Source: Shewanella seohaensis
Lineage (GTDB): Bacteria; Pseudomonadota; Gammaproteobacteria; Enterobacterales; Shewanellaceae
Direction: 5' to 3'
NCBI RefSeq assembly: GCF_025449215.1
Contig: NZ_CP104900.1
Location: 1,984,001-2,048,000, forward strand
Length of the DNA stretch: 64,000 bases
Made by a program: the position numbers and the translations under genes. The notes beneath the pieces were generated by a model that had not been told where the DNA came from, did no database searches, and worked only from the letters and a program-made list of their open reading frames with translations. Shown one piece after another: positions 50,001-60,542 of this stretch; position 1 is the stretch's first letter, and the number at the start of each line of letters is the position of its first letter.

Positions 50001-53000
50001 CCGCTGCACTTGCTGCTACTGCACTTGCGAGTGCTGCATTTTGTGTCGCATGGCTAACTGAGGCTGCAGCTGTTACAGGAGCCGCTTGGCAAAAGAGCGC
50101 GACAATTTCCCCAAGGGTGCGACACTCGGCGAGATCTTCTGGGCTCAGTTCTGGCAGGTTCGGTAACTCGTCCTGCACTGTGCCTAGAATTTCCACGCGC
50201 TTGATGGAATCGATACCAAGGTCGGCTTCCATATCCATGCTCAGTTCCAGCATTTCCACGGGATAACCAGTCTTGTCTGCCACGACCGCCATCATAGTGC
50301 GTTCAATTTCATCATTAGAAACCGCCGCGCTGGTGGCTACTGCACTTGCGACTACTGCATTTTGTGTCGCATGGCTCACTGTGGCAGCAGCTGTTACAGG
50401 AGCCGCTTGGCTAAAGAGCGCGACAATTTCCCCTAGAGTGCGGCACTCGGCTAAATCCTCAGGGCTCAGTTCTGGCAGGTTCGGTAATTCGTCCTGTACT
50501 GTACCTAGAATTTCTACGCGCTTGATAGAATCGATACCAAGGTCGGCTTCCATATCCATGCTAAGTTCCAGCATTTCCACGGGATAGCCAGTCTTGTCGG
50601 CCACGACCGCCATCATAGTGCGTTCAATTTCATCATTAGAAACCGCTGCGTTTGTGGCTACTGCACTTGCGAGTACTGCATTTTGTGTCGCATGGCTAAC
50701 TGAGGCAGTAGCTGTTACAGGAGTCGCTTGGCTAAACAGCGCCACAATTTCCCCTAGGGTGCGGCACTCGGCTAAATCCTCAGGGCTGAGTTCTGGCAGG
50801 TTCGGTAATTCGTCCTGCACTGTGCCTAGAATTTCCACGCGCTTGATGGAATCGATACCAAGGTCAGCTTCCATATCCATACTGAGTTCCAGCATTTCCA
50901 CGGGATAGCCTGTCTTGTCGGCCACGACCGCCATCATAGTGCGCTCAATTTCATCATTAGAAACCACCGCACTTGCTGCTACTGCACTTGCGAGTACTGC
51001 ATTTTGTGTCGCCTGGCTAACTGTGGCTGCAGCTGTTACAGGAGTCGCTTGGCTAAATAGCGCCACAATTTCCCCAAGAGTGCGACACTCGGCTAAATCC
51101 TCAGGGCTCAGTTCTGGCAGGTTGGGTAATTCGTCCTGTACTGTGCCTAGAATTTCCACGCGCTTAATAGAATCGATACCAAGGTCGGCTTCCATATCCA
51201 TACTGAGTTCCAGCATTTCCACGGGATAACCCGTTTTATCGGCAACCACTGCCAGCATGGCGGTCTCAATTTGTTGCACGACTGACTTATCGGAAAGCGC
51301 GCGAGTTGCTGTCGCCACAGTTTGCATTTGTGGTTGTGCGACTTGTGGTTGTGTTACTTGGGGTTGCTGAGCTTGGGGTTGCTGAGCTTGGGGTTGCTGA
51401 ACTTGGGGCTCACTCGCAGGCGCAACAGTCGCTTTTGGCTCTGTAACTAACGCTTGAACCACGGACGACTGAGCTGGAGCGACAGGTTGTGCCGCTGTAA
51501 CTGCCACTGGTGCAACCGTCACAGGTGCCGCTTGAGTGGGGGCTTGAACCTGAGGCGCAGGCATTTGGCCGAGTAGGGCTAAAGCAGCTTGGCTGCTGCT
51601 GGTCTGCAATTGCATAAATTCAGCATGGCTCTTTAGGGTTTGTGCCTGATGCTGGTGGAACAGCTCCATAGAGCGTTGCAGGCTCTCCGGAATGGCAATG
51701 CCAAGGCTTGCCATTTTGGCTTGCTCAGCCATCAGGGCACTGACGGTATCGCCGTATTGCTGCGGTATCGCTAAAAATTGTTGATGTAATTGCGCTGCCT
51801 GGGTTTGGGCTGCAAAAAAGGCGCTCAGGGCATCTTGATTCGCCTGTCCAGTGGTAACGCTGGTTGGCTGCGCAGACGTTTGTTGTTGAATATTATTGCT
51901 ATTTTGTGCCACTGACTTTTCCACTTCGACAACCTTTTCTAGAAATTTTTCGACAATCACTGGTTTTTCAACGACTTTCTCAACGAGGCGATCCACATAC
52001 TGCACTTGGCTGGTAATTTTGCCCGATTGCAGTGAATCGACCATTTTGTTGCGGGTCGCTGGGCTGATGTAGTTAGTCGCATTGAGCTTGATATTCATCG
52101 CCGAAGGCATTGCAGGTGCAATCAATTCGGCTTGATAAGGGTCAATCTCACCCAGTTTTACCCCAGCGACCGCCAGTTGCACCGCAGCGCTGCGCAGTTG
52201 GCTATCGGAGTCGGCTTTAGGATTCGGGTTAATGCTGATAAGGCAAAGCTCGTTTAACTGCGCGGCGAGAGTATTTTCTGTCAACTTCTGCAGAATGTTT
52301 TTCGGGCCGAACTCGACAAACACCCGTGCGCCAGCGGCATACATGGCCTCTAGCTGCTCGCTAAAGTGCACCGATTGCAGCATATGATCTTTAAAGGCCG
52401 CTTTGATGGCATTGGCATCGGAGGGATGTAGCTTGCCTGTGCCATTGGCATATAGGGCAATCTTTGGCGCGTTGAACTGAGCCTTATCGATGGCTTCGCT
52501 AAAGGGCTTTTGCGCATGGGCAACCAATGGCGTGTGGAAGGCGCCAGAAACGGGCAGGGCTATCGCCTTAAAGCCTAACTCGCCAATGGCCTTAGCGGCC
52601 TGTTGTGTCGCTGTGGTAGCGCCTGCAATCACCAGCTGAGTCGGTGAGTTGTAGTTGGCAATCTTGACGTCGTCAAACTGCGCCAGGCAATCGTTGACTG
52701 CCTCAATATCTTGTTTTTGCTTAAGAATAACAGCATACATGACGCCAGCATCACGACTGGAGTCGGCATCCTGAGGTGACTGCGCCATTGCATGACCACG
52801 CTCAAAGGCCAGCTTGATGTAGTCATCCATTGAGATAACGCCTGCGGCGCACAGGGCCGAAAGCTCACCAAAGCTATGACCTGCGAGCATATCTGGGGCG
52901 AAACCCGCTTGAGTCAACAGGGTGTACTGCGCCATAGAGATCGCGCCGATGGCGCTTTGGGCATAAAGGGTATTGGTTAATGCACTTTCCTGCGCTTTTC

Positions 53001-54981
53001 TCGATTCGTCATCGAAGGCGGGGATCGGGTACAGCACGCTTGAAAGCGAAGCCTCACCACGGTCGCTAAACACTTTATCGCTGGTGTGGATATGGCGACG
53101 AAGCTCGGGGAAGTTGTTGGCAATTTCCAGTCCCATATTCAGGTATTGCGAGCCTTGGCCTGCAAATAGCGCGGCGATCTTGGTTTGCTCATTGACTAAG
53201 GCCTTGGCGCGGTAGCTGATCCCAGAAGGTAACTGCCAGCTCTCGGCGCTATTGGATTCTAGCTGTGCTATCGCTTGGGTTAACAGAGTCTGTAACTGGG
53301 CATAGTCCTTGGCAATAAAGCCAAGACGGGCCGATTTTGGCTCTAGTTCACGCAGGGCATAGGCTTTTGCAAAGGCAACAAAATGCGCCTGAGAAAGCTC
53401 TGCTTTGGCCGCAGTTGCTTGCTGCAGCGCGGTTTTTAACTCGCCCAGCAGCGCGGTTTTGTCGGCGGCGGCAAACAACCAGCTTTGCGCTACGCTGCGC
53501 TGGCGATAGGCGTCATCGCGCGCGTGTTCGGGGTGATATTCTTCGAGCACTAAATGGAAGTTAGTGCCCCCAAAACCGAAGGAGCTGATCCCTGCGCGGC
53601 GCGGTGTATCGTCACTGCGTTGGATCCAAGGGCGCGCCTCGGTATTGAGATAAAAGGGCGAGCGGGCAATGTTTAATTTAGGGTTGGGCTGACTGACGTT
53701 AATCGTTGGCGGCAAGACTTTATGGTGCAGCGCCAATGCTGCTTTAATCACACCCGCCGTGCCCGCGGTGGATTTAGTATGACCCACCTGAGATTTGACT
53801 GAGCCTAGGGCGATATGCTGTAACTGATCATTATCCTTCGAGAATACTGAGGTTAAGCCATTAAATTCGGCCACATCGCCTGCTGCTGTGCCTGTGCCGT
53901 GGGCTTCAATCAAGCCAACGGTGTGCGGCGCAAAGCCTGCGTCATCATAGGCGCGCTCTAATGCTTTGGCTTGGCCTTCGGGGCGCGGTGCATAAATGCT
54001 CTTAAATTTACCGTCCGATGATGCGCCTACGCCTTTGATTACCGCATAGATACGGTCGCCATCGCGCTCGGCATCGTCGAGGCGTTTTAAGGCGACCATG
54101 CCAATCCCTTCGCCAATCATCATGCCCTTAGAGTCGATATCGAAGGGTTGAATCTGTTCGTTGGTGGTAAAGGCTGGCGTTTTTGAGAAACTCATATACA
54201 TGTAGGGCGAGTTGTCGGTACAGACACCGCCGGTAATCATCATGTCGCTGCGACCCTCGGTCAGTTCGGTCAGCGCCATACGCATGGCGGCAAGCGAACC
54301 TGCGCAGGCAGCATCGACGACGCAGTTCATCCCGCCTAAATCGAAACGGTTGGCGATGCGTCCGGCAATCACGTTGCCAAGGGAGCCAGGGAAAGAGTTT
54401 TCTTCCCAGTGGACATATTGATCTTGGAATTTTTTGATCAGCAGCTCGCTATCTTCATCACTCAGCCCACTGCTTTTAAATACTTTTTTCAGCACTGGGT
54501 ATTGCAGGCGCGCATTGAGGCTATGGCTTAACTTTTGGCCTCCGCCAATCCCGAGGGTGATGCCGATGCGGTCACGGTCGTAGTCGTCTGGCAGATTGGC
54601 ATCTTGCAGGACTTCCTTGGCGACGACCAGTGAGAGTAACTGCGAGCTGTCGGTGAGTTCCAAAATATTGGGTGGCAGACCAAACTCCATCGGATTGAAG
54701 TCGACCTCTGGCATAAAACCACCGCGTTTGCAGTAGCTCTTATCGGCCTTGGACTTATCCGCATCGTAATAGTCATCAATCGACCAGTGGGATTCGGGCA
54801 CGTCGGTGATTGCATCAATTTTGTCGCAAATTAAATCCCAAAATTTATTCAAATAGCGGGAGTTAGCAAAGATACTCGCCATGCCAACGATGGCAATCGG
54901 CATATCTTTTAAGCGTTTATTCAGTCTCTTATCGGCTTTTTCATCGGTTGATAATTGAGGCTGTGATGGGGTATGGCTCAT
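47029..54981 (-). CDS. pfaA: PUFA synthase subunit PfaA (KS-MAT-5xACP-KR-DH), frame broken twice
   Basis: About 2650 residues. Ketosynthase 27-470 (active Cys in VVDAACAGSLAAM, HGTGTAAGD, KSQVGHTKSTAG); malonyl transferase with FAGQGSQYLNMG and AGHSFGELSALCAAG near 700; a Q/P-rich linker; five acyl carrier domains (1237-1745), each with LGIDSIKRVEILG (serine is the phosphopantetheine site); a ketoreductase with ILVTGGAKGVTFECALSLA near 2034 and SSAAGFYGNTGQSDYAMSN; and a C-terminal dehydratase fold with DHCINGHAVLPTV. Breaks: one extra T in 49639-49642 (otherwise stops after LKVASGG) and one missing T in 48026-48030 (restores AKKPEADLTTALDPQPMAQT). Starts inside the pfaR stop (ATGA). Confidence 0.95.
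49770..51260 (-). repeat. Five 321-base tandem repeats encoding ACP domains
   Basis: The units repeat every 321 bases (107 residues) and are nearly identical in both the carrier domain and the linker (ATQNAVLASAVA...). The copy nearest the ketoreductase is the most diverged (VAVKTGYPV instead of VADKTGYPV, QDQLPN instead of QDELPN, a G for D in SNGEIER). Near identity at the DNA level indicates recent homogenisation and a potential for copy-number change. Confidence 0.95.
51336..51412 (-). repeat. 15-base tandem repeat encoding Q/P-rich linker
   Basis: Repeats of CTTGGGGTTGCTGAG (plus-strand view) encode the PQAQQ units of the linker just ahead of the first ACP of PfaA. Slippage here would change linker length in frame. 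Confidence 0.75.
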
Positions 54982-55847
54982 AACGAGTCTCCACTGGCAA
55001 AGCGTTTGGCCGTTGCCTTATTAAGGGATTTAGCGATGGCTTTTGGGGTTTGTACGCCAGGAAAGCGGGCTAAAAAAGTGTGGTAGTTGCGTACCAGTAA
55101 TTTACGCAGATGAAACGGCCCATCCTTCAGCACATAGGCGATGTAGCGATTGGCCGCTTGGGTGTTACTGTCTTGATAAATATCGATATAAATCCAATCC
55201 GCCTTGCTATCTATGCCAAGGAGTACCGATTTAGGCTCGGCCTCGGTCAATTGCGGCGGCAGGGTGAGAGACACCACTTGTACTACGGTATCGCCATCTG
55301 TGCTTGGCAGGGCAAGCGCCTTGGCCAAGGTTTCGGAGTTGACCGTGTAGGTCTGAACATCGCTGCCTTGGCTGATAGGCAATTGATTAAAATACTGTTT
55401 AGGCACAAGCTCTTGATCAAACTCATCGAGGCGCGAAACCCCATAACGCTTAAGGCAGCGGGCCAACCCCGAGCGGGACACATTGGGGTTGATAAAGGTT
55501 TGAGTGGCCTTGAGCAGTCTGTCTAACGGCAGTTTGAGCTGATATCTCAGTCCCACCACAACGTATTCTTCCATCGGAGTCAGGGTGGTATTGAGGTGAT
55601 GCGGCGTATTCGGGCTGTCGTTCACTGACTCGCGCTTGCGCCATTTACGCACCGTGGCTTCGGTAATATTTAAAATTTTGGCGAGCTGACTCACACTCAA
55701 TTCAGATTGCTGAATAAAGTGTCGCATCTCCGGCGTGGTCGTGGCATTGCGGTGCCTTGCCGTTTTGGGGGCGGACTTGTGCTCCGGGCTTGGCTTATCA
55801 GCCTGAGCATGATCCGCGGCTTGAGTACCCACTTTTCGAGAACTCAT
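54978..55847 (-). CDS. pfaR: Transcriptional regulator PfaR (transposase-like HTH)
   Basis: 289 residues. The middle carries a helix-turn-helix (MRHFIQQSELSVSQLAKILNITEATVRKWRKRESVNDSPN, about 42-82). A second helical domain follows (LTPMEEYVVVGLRYQLKLPLDRLLKATQTFINPNVSRSGLARCLKRYGVSRL), the winged pair used by IS481-type transposases, but the transposase catalytic D-D-E core is not evident. The rest is a beta-rich domain (SVLLGIDSKADWIYIDIYQD). By position and homology this is the activator of pfa expression. Its stop overlaps the pfaA start, so regulator and synthase are co-translated. The resemblance to transposases suggests domestication. Confidence 0.9.
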   Translation of the reverse strand: MSSRKVGTQAADHAQADKPSPEHKSAPKTARHRNATTTPEMRHFIQQSELSVSQLAKILNITEATVRKWRKRESVNDSPNTPHHLNTTLTPMEEYVVVGLRYQLKLPLDRLLKATQTFINPNVSRSGLARCLKRYGVSRLDEFDQELVPKQYFNQLPISQGSDVQTYTVNSETLAKALALPSTDGDTVVQVVSLTLPPQLTEAEPKSVLLGIDSKADWIYIDIYQDSNTQAANRYIAYVLKDGPFHLRKLLVRNYHTFLARFPGVQTPKAIAKSLNKATAKRFASGDSL

Positions 55848-56225
55848 GTTATTAGTGCTGTCCCATCTTTATTATTTTCATCCAACATAATCTATCGGGA
55901 CTGCTTAAACTTGCCTGCCAAAGCGGAGTGTAGACTCATGCTTAATCTAGGCTTAAAACCCGTGAGCTATGTGTTTTGTTACGCACAATGGTGATGCAGA
56001 TTACCTGAGGTTTCGGCTCGATACAATCATATGGGACTTGAAATGATTTTTTAATGTTCAAATGACTCTGTTCAAAGGAGCCCAACTCCTGTTTAGTACT
56101 GGGTTTATGTTTAAATAATCATTTAAATTCATAAAATTAGAAAAAATTAAGATACTGTTCGTCAGGCGAGTAGAACTGAGTAGAATAGGGCAGCCGTTAA
56201 ACTTAAGTGTTGTTGGGATAAGTTA
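55848..56225. promoter_or_regulatory. Divergent pfaR/pfaE control region
   Basis: 378 bases with no gene, AT-rich toward pfaE. It must hold promoters for pfaR-A-B-C-(D) and pfaE. I see a small inverted element GGAG-CCCAA-CTCC near 56078-56090 and a stretch of A/T tracts at 56100-56150, but no consensus site I can name. Confidence 0.5.
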
Positions 56226-57221
56226 ATGAATATTGAGCTTTTTTTATACCATTAACCGAAATGAATACGGCCAGTACGAATGCGTGTATGGCGCTCTTGA
56301 GTGAGGATGAGCGCGCCAAAGTGGCACGTTACCGGGCGCCCAAGGCGCAAATGAACGGCTTATTGGTGCGAGCGGCGCTGCGCTGCGTCTTGTCTCAAGG
56401 ACTGCAATCTTGCGGTGGAACCTCACCTTGCTCCTCCCAACGACAGATTGCCCCCAAGATTGGTGTTTTGAGTATGGGGCAAAGGGCAAACCCAGTCTTA
56501 ACCATGAGCAGTTTCTGAGTACTGGCATTGAGTTTAACTTGAGCCACAGTGGCGACTGGTTATTGATTGCCTTAGCGCAAGATGATGACAAGGGAGAAAA
56601 CGCTAACACAGCGCAACCCCGTTTAGGCTTGGGTGTAGATATCGAGCGTGCCCGCGCCAGTACTCATATTTACCCGATCCTTAATCATTATTTTTCCGCG
56701 ATTGAAACCGAAGGCTTATTAGCCCTTGAGGGCGAGGATGCGCAGCGGCAGCGCTTTTTTGATCTTTGGGCACTCAAGGAATCCTACATCAAGGCAACGG
56801 GTTTGGGCCTAGCGCAGTCGCTGAAATCTTTTGGTTTTGACTTAGCCCCAAACAGTTTGCTGGCGGTTGATGGTGGCGCGCTGCAAGCTGTCGACTCCCT
56901 AACTGGGTTGAGCTTAAGCTACAAGAGATCTTTGCTTCACCAAGCCAAGCTAAGCCCTGTTCTTATCTTCAACTCCCAACGCGTATTCCACTATATTCCA
57001 ATATTAAGCTGCGGATTGAACCTGAAACTGCACAGGATGCCACAAGCTCCCATGTACATCATTGGCGGAGTTATTTTGGCCGACTTAATGAGGAATATCG
57101 TTTTGGACTCAGCTTGGTTGATGGTGACAGCTTAGTGCAGGATGACAGGTTGGCGAAGGTGACTATTTCGATGCAGCTGACCAGTATCACTGCATTACTG
57201 GCGGCATGCTCTGCCATCTAG
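56226..57221 (+). CDS. pfaE: Phosphopantetheinyl transferase PfaE, frame broken three times
   Basis: About 332 residues reconstructed. Start ATG 56226: one more T in the run 56239-56245 gives MNIELFFIPLTEMNTASTNACMALLSEDERAKVARYRAPKAQ, the normal N-terminus of this class. A second missing base lies between about 56395 and 56420, and a third between about 56930 and 57000; the last restores ...HHWRSYFGRLNEEYRFGLSLVDGDS. Between them are the catalytic motifs: IEFNLSHSGDWLLIAL, LGVDIERAR (metal-binding acidic pair) and FDLWALKESYIKATGLGL. PfaE converts the apo-ACPs of PfaA to the holo form. Divergent from pfaR. Confidence 0.88.
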
Positions 57222-57234
57222 TGCGGCCTTCGCA

Positions 57235-57261
57235 CGAAGGCTTAGGTCGCCTTCGTTCTTG
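57235..57261 (+). terminator. Hairpin after pfaE
   Basis: CGAAGGC (57235-57241) pairs with GCCTTCG (57249-57255), followed by TTCTT. It sits 13 bases past the reconstructed pfaE stop, not the earlier frame's stop, which supports the reconstruction. Confidence 0.5.
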
Positions 57262-57451
57262 AATAACTGCTTTACGCAAACCTTTCAAAGCACTTTCAAT
57301 GAGTACTTGGAATTAAATCTTTGAATTACTGCTTTTAATTCAGTTTCTTGTCCCTTCACTGACTTTGTTATTCCTCCGTTCATATTTCATTTTGGATTAA
57401 ACCTAGCTCGCTATAGTCACGCCAGAGAACTCACTGACAAGGTTGTTAATC

Positions 57452-57973
57452 ATGAAATTCAAATGCCTTTTATCGACCACCACTTTGCTACTGCTCGGTG
57501 GCTGTGGCTACTTTGGTGGCGATGAAAAACAGCAATTAGAGCAGGCATGGCTTGCTCAAGATCCCCAACTACAACAAGTGGTTGAGCAAATCCGCAGCCG
57601 CGGGCTCGATGTGGTCGCCCAAAGTGCGGCGGCGGGCACTGTGTCTGCCTGTGTGGCCGAAAAACTTAGCCAAGATCCCCTCGGTAAATTAGTGAGTGTC
57701 GAAGGTGCCCTAGTAGAGTCGGCAAAGGTGGCCGAATTACTCGGCGATTTACAGCAGGTGATGGAACAAGAGGTCAGTTTTGATCAAGTCGCAAGCCTGT
57801 TACAAAAGGGCGCGGATGCGGCGGCCTATGCCAAAAGTTTGGTTGAACAGCAGGGCGTCGAGCAAGCCATGCAAAGCCTTAAGCAAATGGCACTCGCCAG
57901 TGAACAATTTGCTCAGCAGGATTTAGGCGCGCATTTCCAGCAATTATTGCTCGAGTGCAAATCTGCTCATTAA
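57452..57973 (+). CDS. Hypothetical lipoprotein
   Basis: 173 residues from ATG 57452. N-terminal signal MKFKCLLSTTTLLLLGGC with lipobox LGGC, then an all-helical glutamine-rich body (LEQAWLAQDPQLQQVVEQIRSRGLDVVAQSAAAGTVSACVAEKLSQDPLGKLVSVEGALVESAKVAELLGDLQQVMEQEVSFDQVASLLQKG) with two further cysteines. Outer-membrane or inner-membrane lipoprotein of unknown function. I do not recognise a domain. A spo0M-like gene begins 61 bases after it. Confidence 0.65.
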   Translation: MKFKCLLSTTTLLLLGGCGYFGGDEKQQLEQAWLAQDPQLQQVVEQIRSRGLDVVAQSAAAGTVSACVAEKLSQDPLGKLVSVEGALVESAKVAELLGDLQQVMEQEVSFDQVASLLQKGADAAAYAKSLVEQQGVEQAMQSLKQMALASEQFAQQDLGAHFQQLLLECKSAH

Positions 57974-58034
57974 TTGAATAACCGCTGTATTAAGGCTGCT
58001 TATCCGGTCAGCCTTAGCAACATAAGGAAATACC

Positions 58035-58775
58035 ATGTTTAAAAAATTGCTGGCCTCTGTCGGTATCGGTGGTGCGACGGTCGATACCCAATTAATTGAT
58101 AATCGACTGCTGCCAGGACAAATCTTTAATGCCACTATCGTCGTTAAAGGCGGTAATGTGCCGCAGCAGATCTCTGGCCTCGACTTAGCCCTAATGACTA
58201 AGGTGAAAGTGAGTAGCGATAACGGCGACTATTTTAAGAACCATCGTTTGGCGAGCTGGCGCTTAACTCAGTCTTTTGAAATTCAAGCGGGTGAAATTCG
58301 CGAGATCCCGTTTTCAGGTAAATTGCACCCCGAAACCCCTTTTACTCAGCTCCCAGTGCGCAATAATCAATCCCAGGTATGGTTACAAACGGGAGTGGAC
58401 ATAGATACCGCGCTCGACCCTAGCGATATCGATGCGCTGGTCATTATGCCAACGGCGATTGCCGAGCATGTGTTAAAGGCGATGGATGCCCTTGGTTTTG
58501 TGTTGGTGAAAGCCGATGTGGAGCAAGGTTTCCTCAATACGCGTGCCTTTCGTTCCACTTCGGGTTGTTACCAAGAGCTAGAGTTTAAGCCACGCAATAT
58601 GGGCTTTAATCGTTTGCGTGAGATTGAGGTTTCTCTGGTGTGCGATGCCGAGCAAACCCATGTATTGCTTGAGCTTGACCGCGCATTCCGTGGCGATGGT
58701 TACTTGTATTTCAGCCTGCCAAACAATGCCACGTTGAGCCAAGTGCAAGAGATTTTTAGGGCGAATTTGGGCTAA
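58035..58775 (+). CDS. Spo0M-family (sporulation-control/arrestin-like) protein
   Basis: 246 residues with AAGGAAAT ahead of ATG. N-terminal arrestin-type beta sandwich: MFKKLLASVGIGGATVDTQLIDNRLLPGQIFNATIVVKGGNVPQQISGLDLALMTKVKVSSDNGDYFKNHRLASWRL, then GEIREIPFSGKLHPETPFTQLPVRNNQSQVWLQTGVDIDTALDPSDIDALVIMPT. The C-terminus is a second beta domain (SGCYQELEFKPRNMGFNRLREIEVSLVC, VLLELDRAFRGDGYLYFSL). Matches Spo0M, a widespread protein unrelated to sporulation in gamma-proteobacteria; role unknown. Confidence 0.88.
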   Translation: MFKKLLASVGIGGATVDTQLIDNRLLPGQIFNATIVVKGGNVPQQISGLDLALMTKVKVSSDNGDYFKNHRLASWRLTQSFEIQAGEIREIPFSGKLHPETPFTQLPVRNNQSQVWLQTGVDIDTALDPSDIDALVIMPTAIAEHVLKAMDALGFVLVKADVEQGFLNTRAFRSTSGCYQELEFKPRNMGFNRLREIEVSLVCDAEQTHVLLELDRAFRGDGYLYFSLPNNATLSQVQEIFRANLG

Positions 58776-58828
58776 GTGCAGGTACAGTTTAAGTTGTGAG
58801 CTTGGTTGAATAGCTTACAACAGACAAT

Positions 58829-58857
58829 AAAAAAGCCCTGATTACTCAGGGCTTTTT
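58829..58857. terminator. Bidirectional terminator between spo0M-like and queF
   Basis: AAAAAGCCCTGA/TCAGGGCTTTTT with TTAC loop; A and T tracts on both sides serve the two convergent genes. Confidence 0.9.
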
Positions 58858-58869
58858 GCTGCAAGTTGA

Positions 58870-59730
58870 TTACTGTCTTGCTAAGCGGTGGCTCTCGCCT
58901 GGGTGCTCAAAATCACTGCGGTAAGGGTTAATGTCTAGGCCGCCGCGACGGGTATAGCGGGCATAAACGGTTAACTTAGTGCAGTGGCAGTAATGTTTTA
59001 AATCGACAAAAATCCGCTCGACACACTGCTCGTGGAACTCGTTATGCTGGCGGAACGAAATCAAATAGCGCAGTAATTTTTCGCGATCGATTTTAGGCCC
59101 TTGATAACGGATCATCACACTGCCCCAGTCCGGCTGAGAGGTGATTAAGCAGTTTGATTTCAACAGATTAGAATTGAGTGTCTCGGCAACAATCTGTTTG
59201 TCATCTGTGCTGTTTTCAAGATAATCCGGGTTAAAGTCATAGTCGCTGACTTCGATATCCAGATCGTCAATGCAAGTGCCAGGCAGCTCGACGACGCGTT
59301 GAATACCAAAACTCTTAGGCTCAATAATCTTCACTGTAACTTGGCCTTGGGCGCATTCACTCAGATCCTGCACTAAGGTTTTTTGCACCGCTTCGATATT
59401 GTCGAACTTGGTTTGGTTAAAACTGTTTAAATACAGTTTGAAGGATTTTGACTCGATCAGATTTTGGCTTTCATGGCTTAGCTGAATGTCGGCAATAGCC
59501 ACCATAGGTTTGCCCTTGGCGTTTAGCCATGACAACTCATAGGCCGTCCAGATATCGGCTCCGTGGAAAGGCAAACTTTCCGCCGTGAGGTTGATAGCGT
59601 TACGGTTAAGTGAGCGAGGAACCCCTTGCAGCAGCGACGCATCATACTCGGCTTGGTAATCCGTGGCTTTACCTAAGGTTAGGCCGGCAAGCTCTTTTGC
59701 ATCACTATAGGGATCGTGATTGTGTGTCAT
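58870..59730 (-). CDS. queF: 7-cyano-7-deazaguanine (preQ0) reductase QueF
   Basis: 286 residues. Start ATG 59730 ([26 protein letters not shown]) is chosen for GGAA 8 bases ahead and family length; a longer frame upstream overlaps syd and is unlikely. The long two-lobed type: [38 protein letters not shown] in the first half, and the catalytic [23 protein letters not shown] with nucleophile Cys. [20 protein letters not shown] and [17 protein letters not shown] follow in the second. It reduces preQ0 to preQ1 with NADPH in queuosine biosynthesis for tRNA. Confidence 0.95.
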   Translation of the reverse strand: MTHNHDPYSDAKELAGLTLGKATDYQAEYDASLLQGVPRSLNRNAINLTAESLPFHGADIWTAYELSWLNAKGKPMVAIADIQLSHESQNLIESKSFKLYLNSFNQTKFDNIEAVQKTLVQDLSECAQGQVTVKIIEPKSFGIQRVVELPGTCIDDLDIEVSDYDFNPDYLENSTDDKQIVAETLNSNLLKSNCLITSQPDWGSVMIRYQGPKIDREKLLRYLISFRQHNEFHEQCVERIFVDLKHYCHCTKLTVYARYTRRGGLDINPYRSDFEHPGESHRLARQ

Positions 59731-59789
59731 CAATACTGTTTCCATGTCAAAATAGGCGCACATTATACCCGAAATTGGATTGTGCTTAA

Positions 59790-60440
59790 GTGTCTTGTCT
59801 GCCTGCTCTCGATAAATTTTTGCAAAACTATCATCAGTCTTACCTATCAACTTTAGGCGAATTACCGCGATATTACCCGCAGGGCGAGCCATCTTTGTGT
59901 ATTCAAGGTGAGTTTGATGAATCATCCGATGAGGCGGTGTCTTGGCTCCCCGTTAAGCGTGAACAGCTAGGTAGTTTTGCGAATGTTGAACATGCGCTTG
60001 AGCTAACATTGTGGCCGGATATCAATCACTTTTATGGGGAATATTTTGCAGCGCCCGTGTTGTTTGATTCACCATGGGGCACGGGCGAATTGTTGCAGGT
60101 ATGGAATGAGGCGGATTTTGATGCCCTGCAACAAAATATCATCGGCCACTTAATGATGAAGCAAAAGCTCAAGCAACCGGCAACTTGGTTTATTGGTTTG
60201 CTGGATGAGGGCGATAAGATGCTAACCGTTGATAATGCCGATGGTAGTGTGTGGGTTGAAATCCCTGGCGAGCTACCTTCTGCCCAATTGGCGCCGAGTG
60301 TAGCTGAATTTATTGAGGCCTTATCGCCACGTATCGCGCCGCCTGTGAAACATGAAGAATTGCCTATGCCGGCGCTCGAACATCCGGGTATTTTTGCCAG
60401 CTTTAAACGTATGTGGCACAACCTGATAGGTAAGCGTTAA
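59790..60440 (+). CDS. syd: SecY-interacting protein Syd
   Basis: 216 residues from GTG 59790. Matches Syd across its length: [150 protein letters not shown]. Syd binds SecY at the inner membrane and can act on improperly assembled translocons. Divergent from queF, an arrangement also seen in E. coli, where csrB lies next to syd. Confidence 0.93.
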   Translation: MSCLPALDKFLQNYHQSYLSTLGELPRYYPQGEPSLCIQGEFDESSDEAVSWLPVKREQLGSFANVEHALELTLWPDINHFYGEYFAAPVLFDSPWGTGELLQVWNEADFDALQQNIIGHLMMKQKLKQPATWFIGLLDEGDKMLTVDNADGSVWVEIPGELPSAQLAPSVAEFIEALSPRIAPPVKHEELPMPALEHPGIFASFKRMWHNLIGKR

Positions 60441-60542
60441 GCGCGGGGAAATGTTGCAAAGGTCTCTTGAAAAAGCCTCTTGCAAACCTGTTTCGCAAAC
60501 TCGGCTATTTTGCCTGCAGAGTTTGCGCTTCAGTACGGGATG

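Noticed and set aside
49952..51229. Four regularly spaced plus-strand open frames of 104 codons opposite the ACP repeats
   Set aside because: They are antisense shadows of the repeated carrier domains; the spacing simply reflects the 321-base repeat.
54978..55847. PfaR as an active transposase of a mobile element
   Set aside because: No catalytic acidic triad visible, no flanking inverted repeats, and it is translationally coupled to pfaA.
36923..57221. The pfa cluster as a new biosynthetic system
   Set aside because: Gene order, domain order and PfaR/PfaE match the known Shewanella EPA-type synthase; it is striking but already described.
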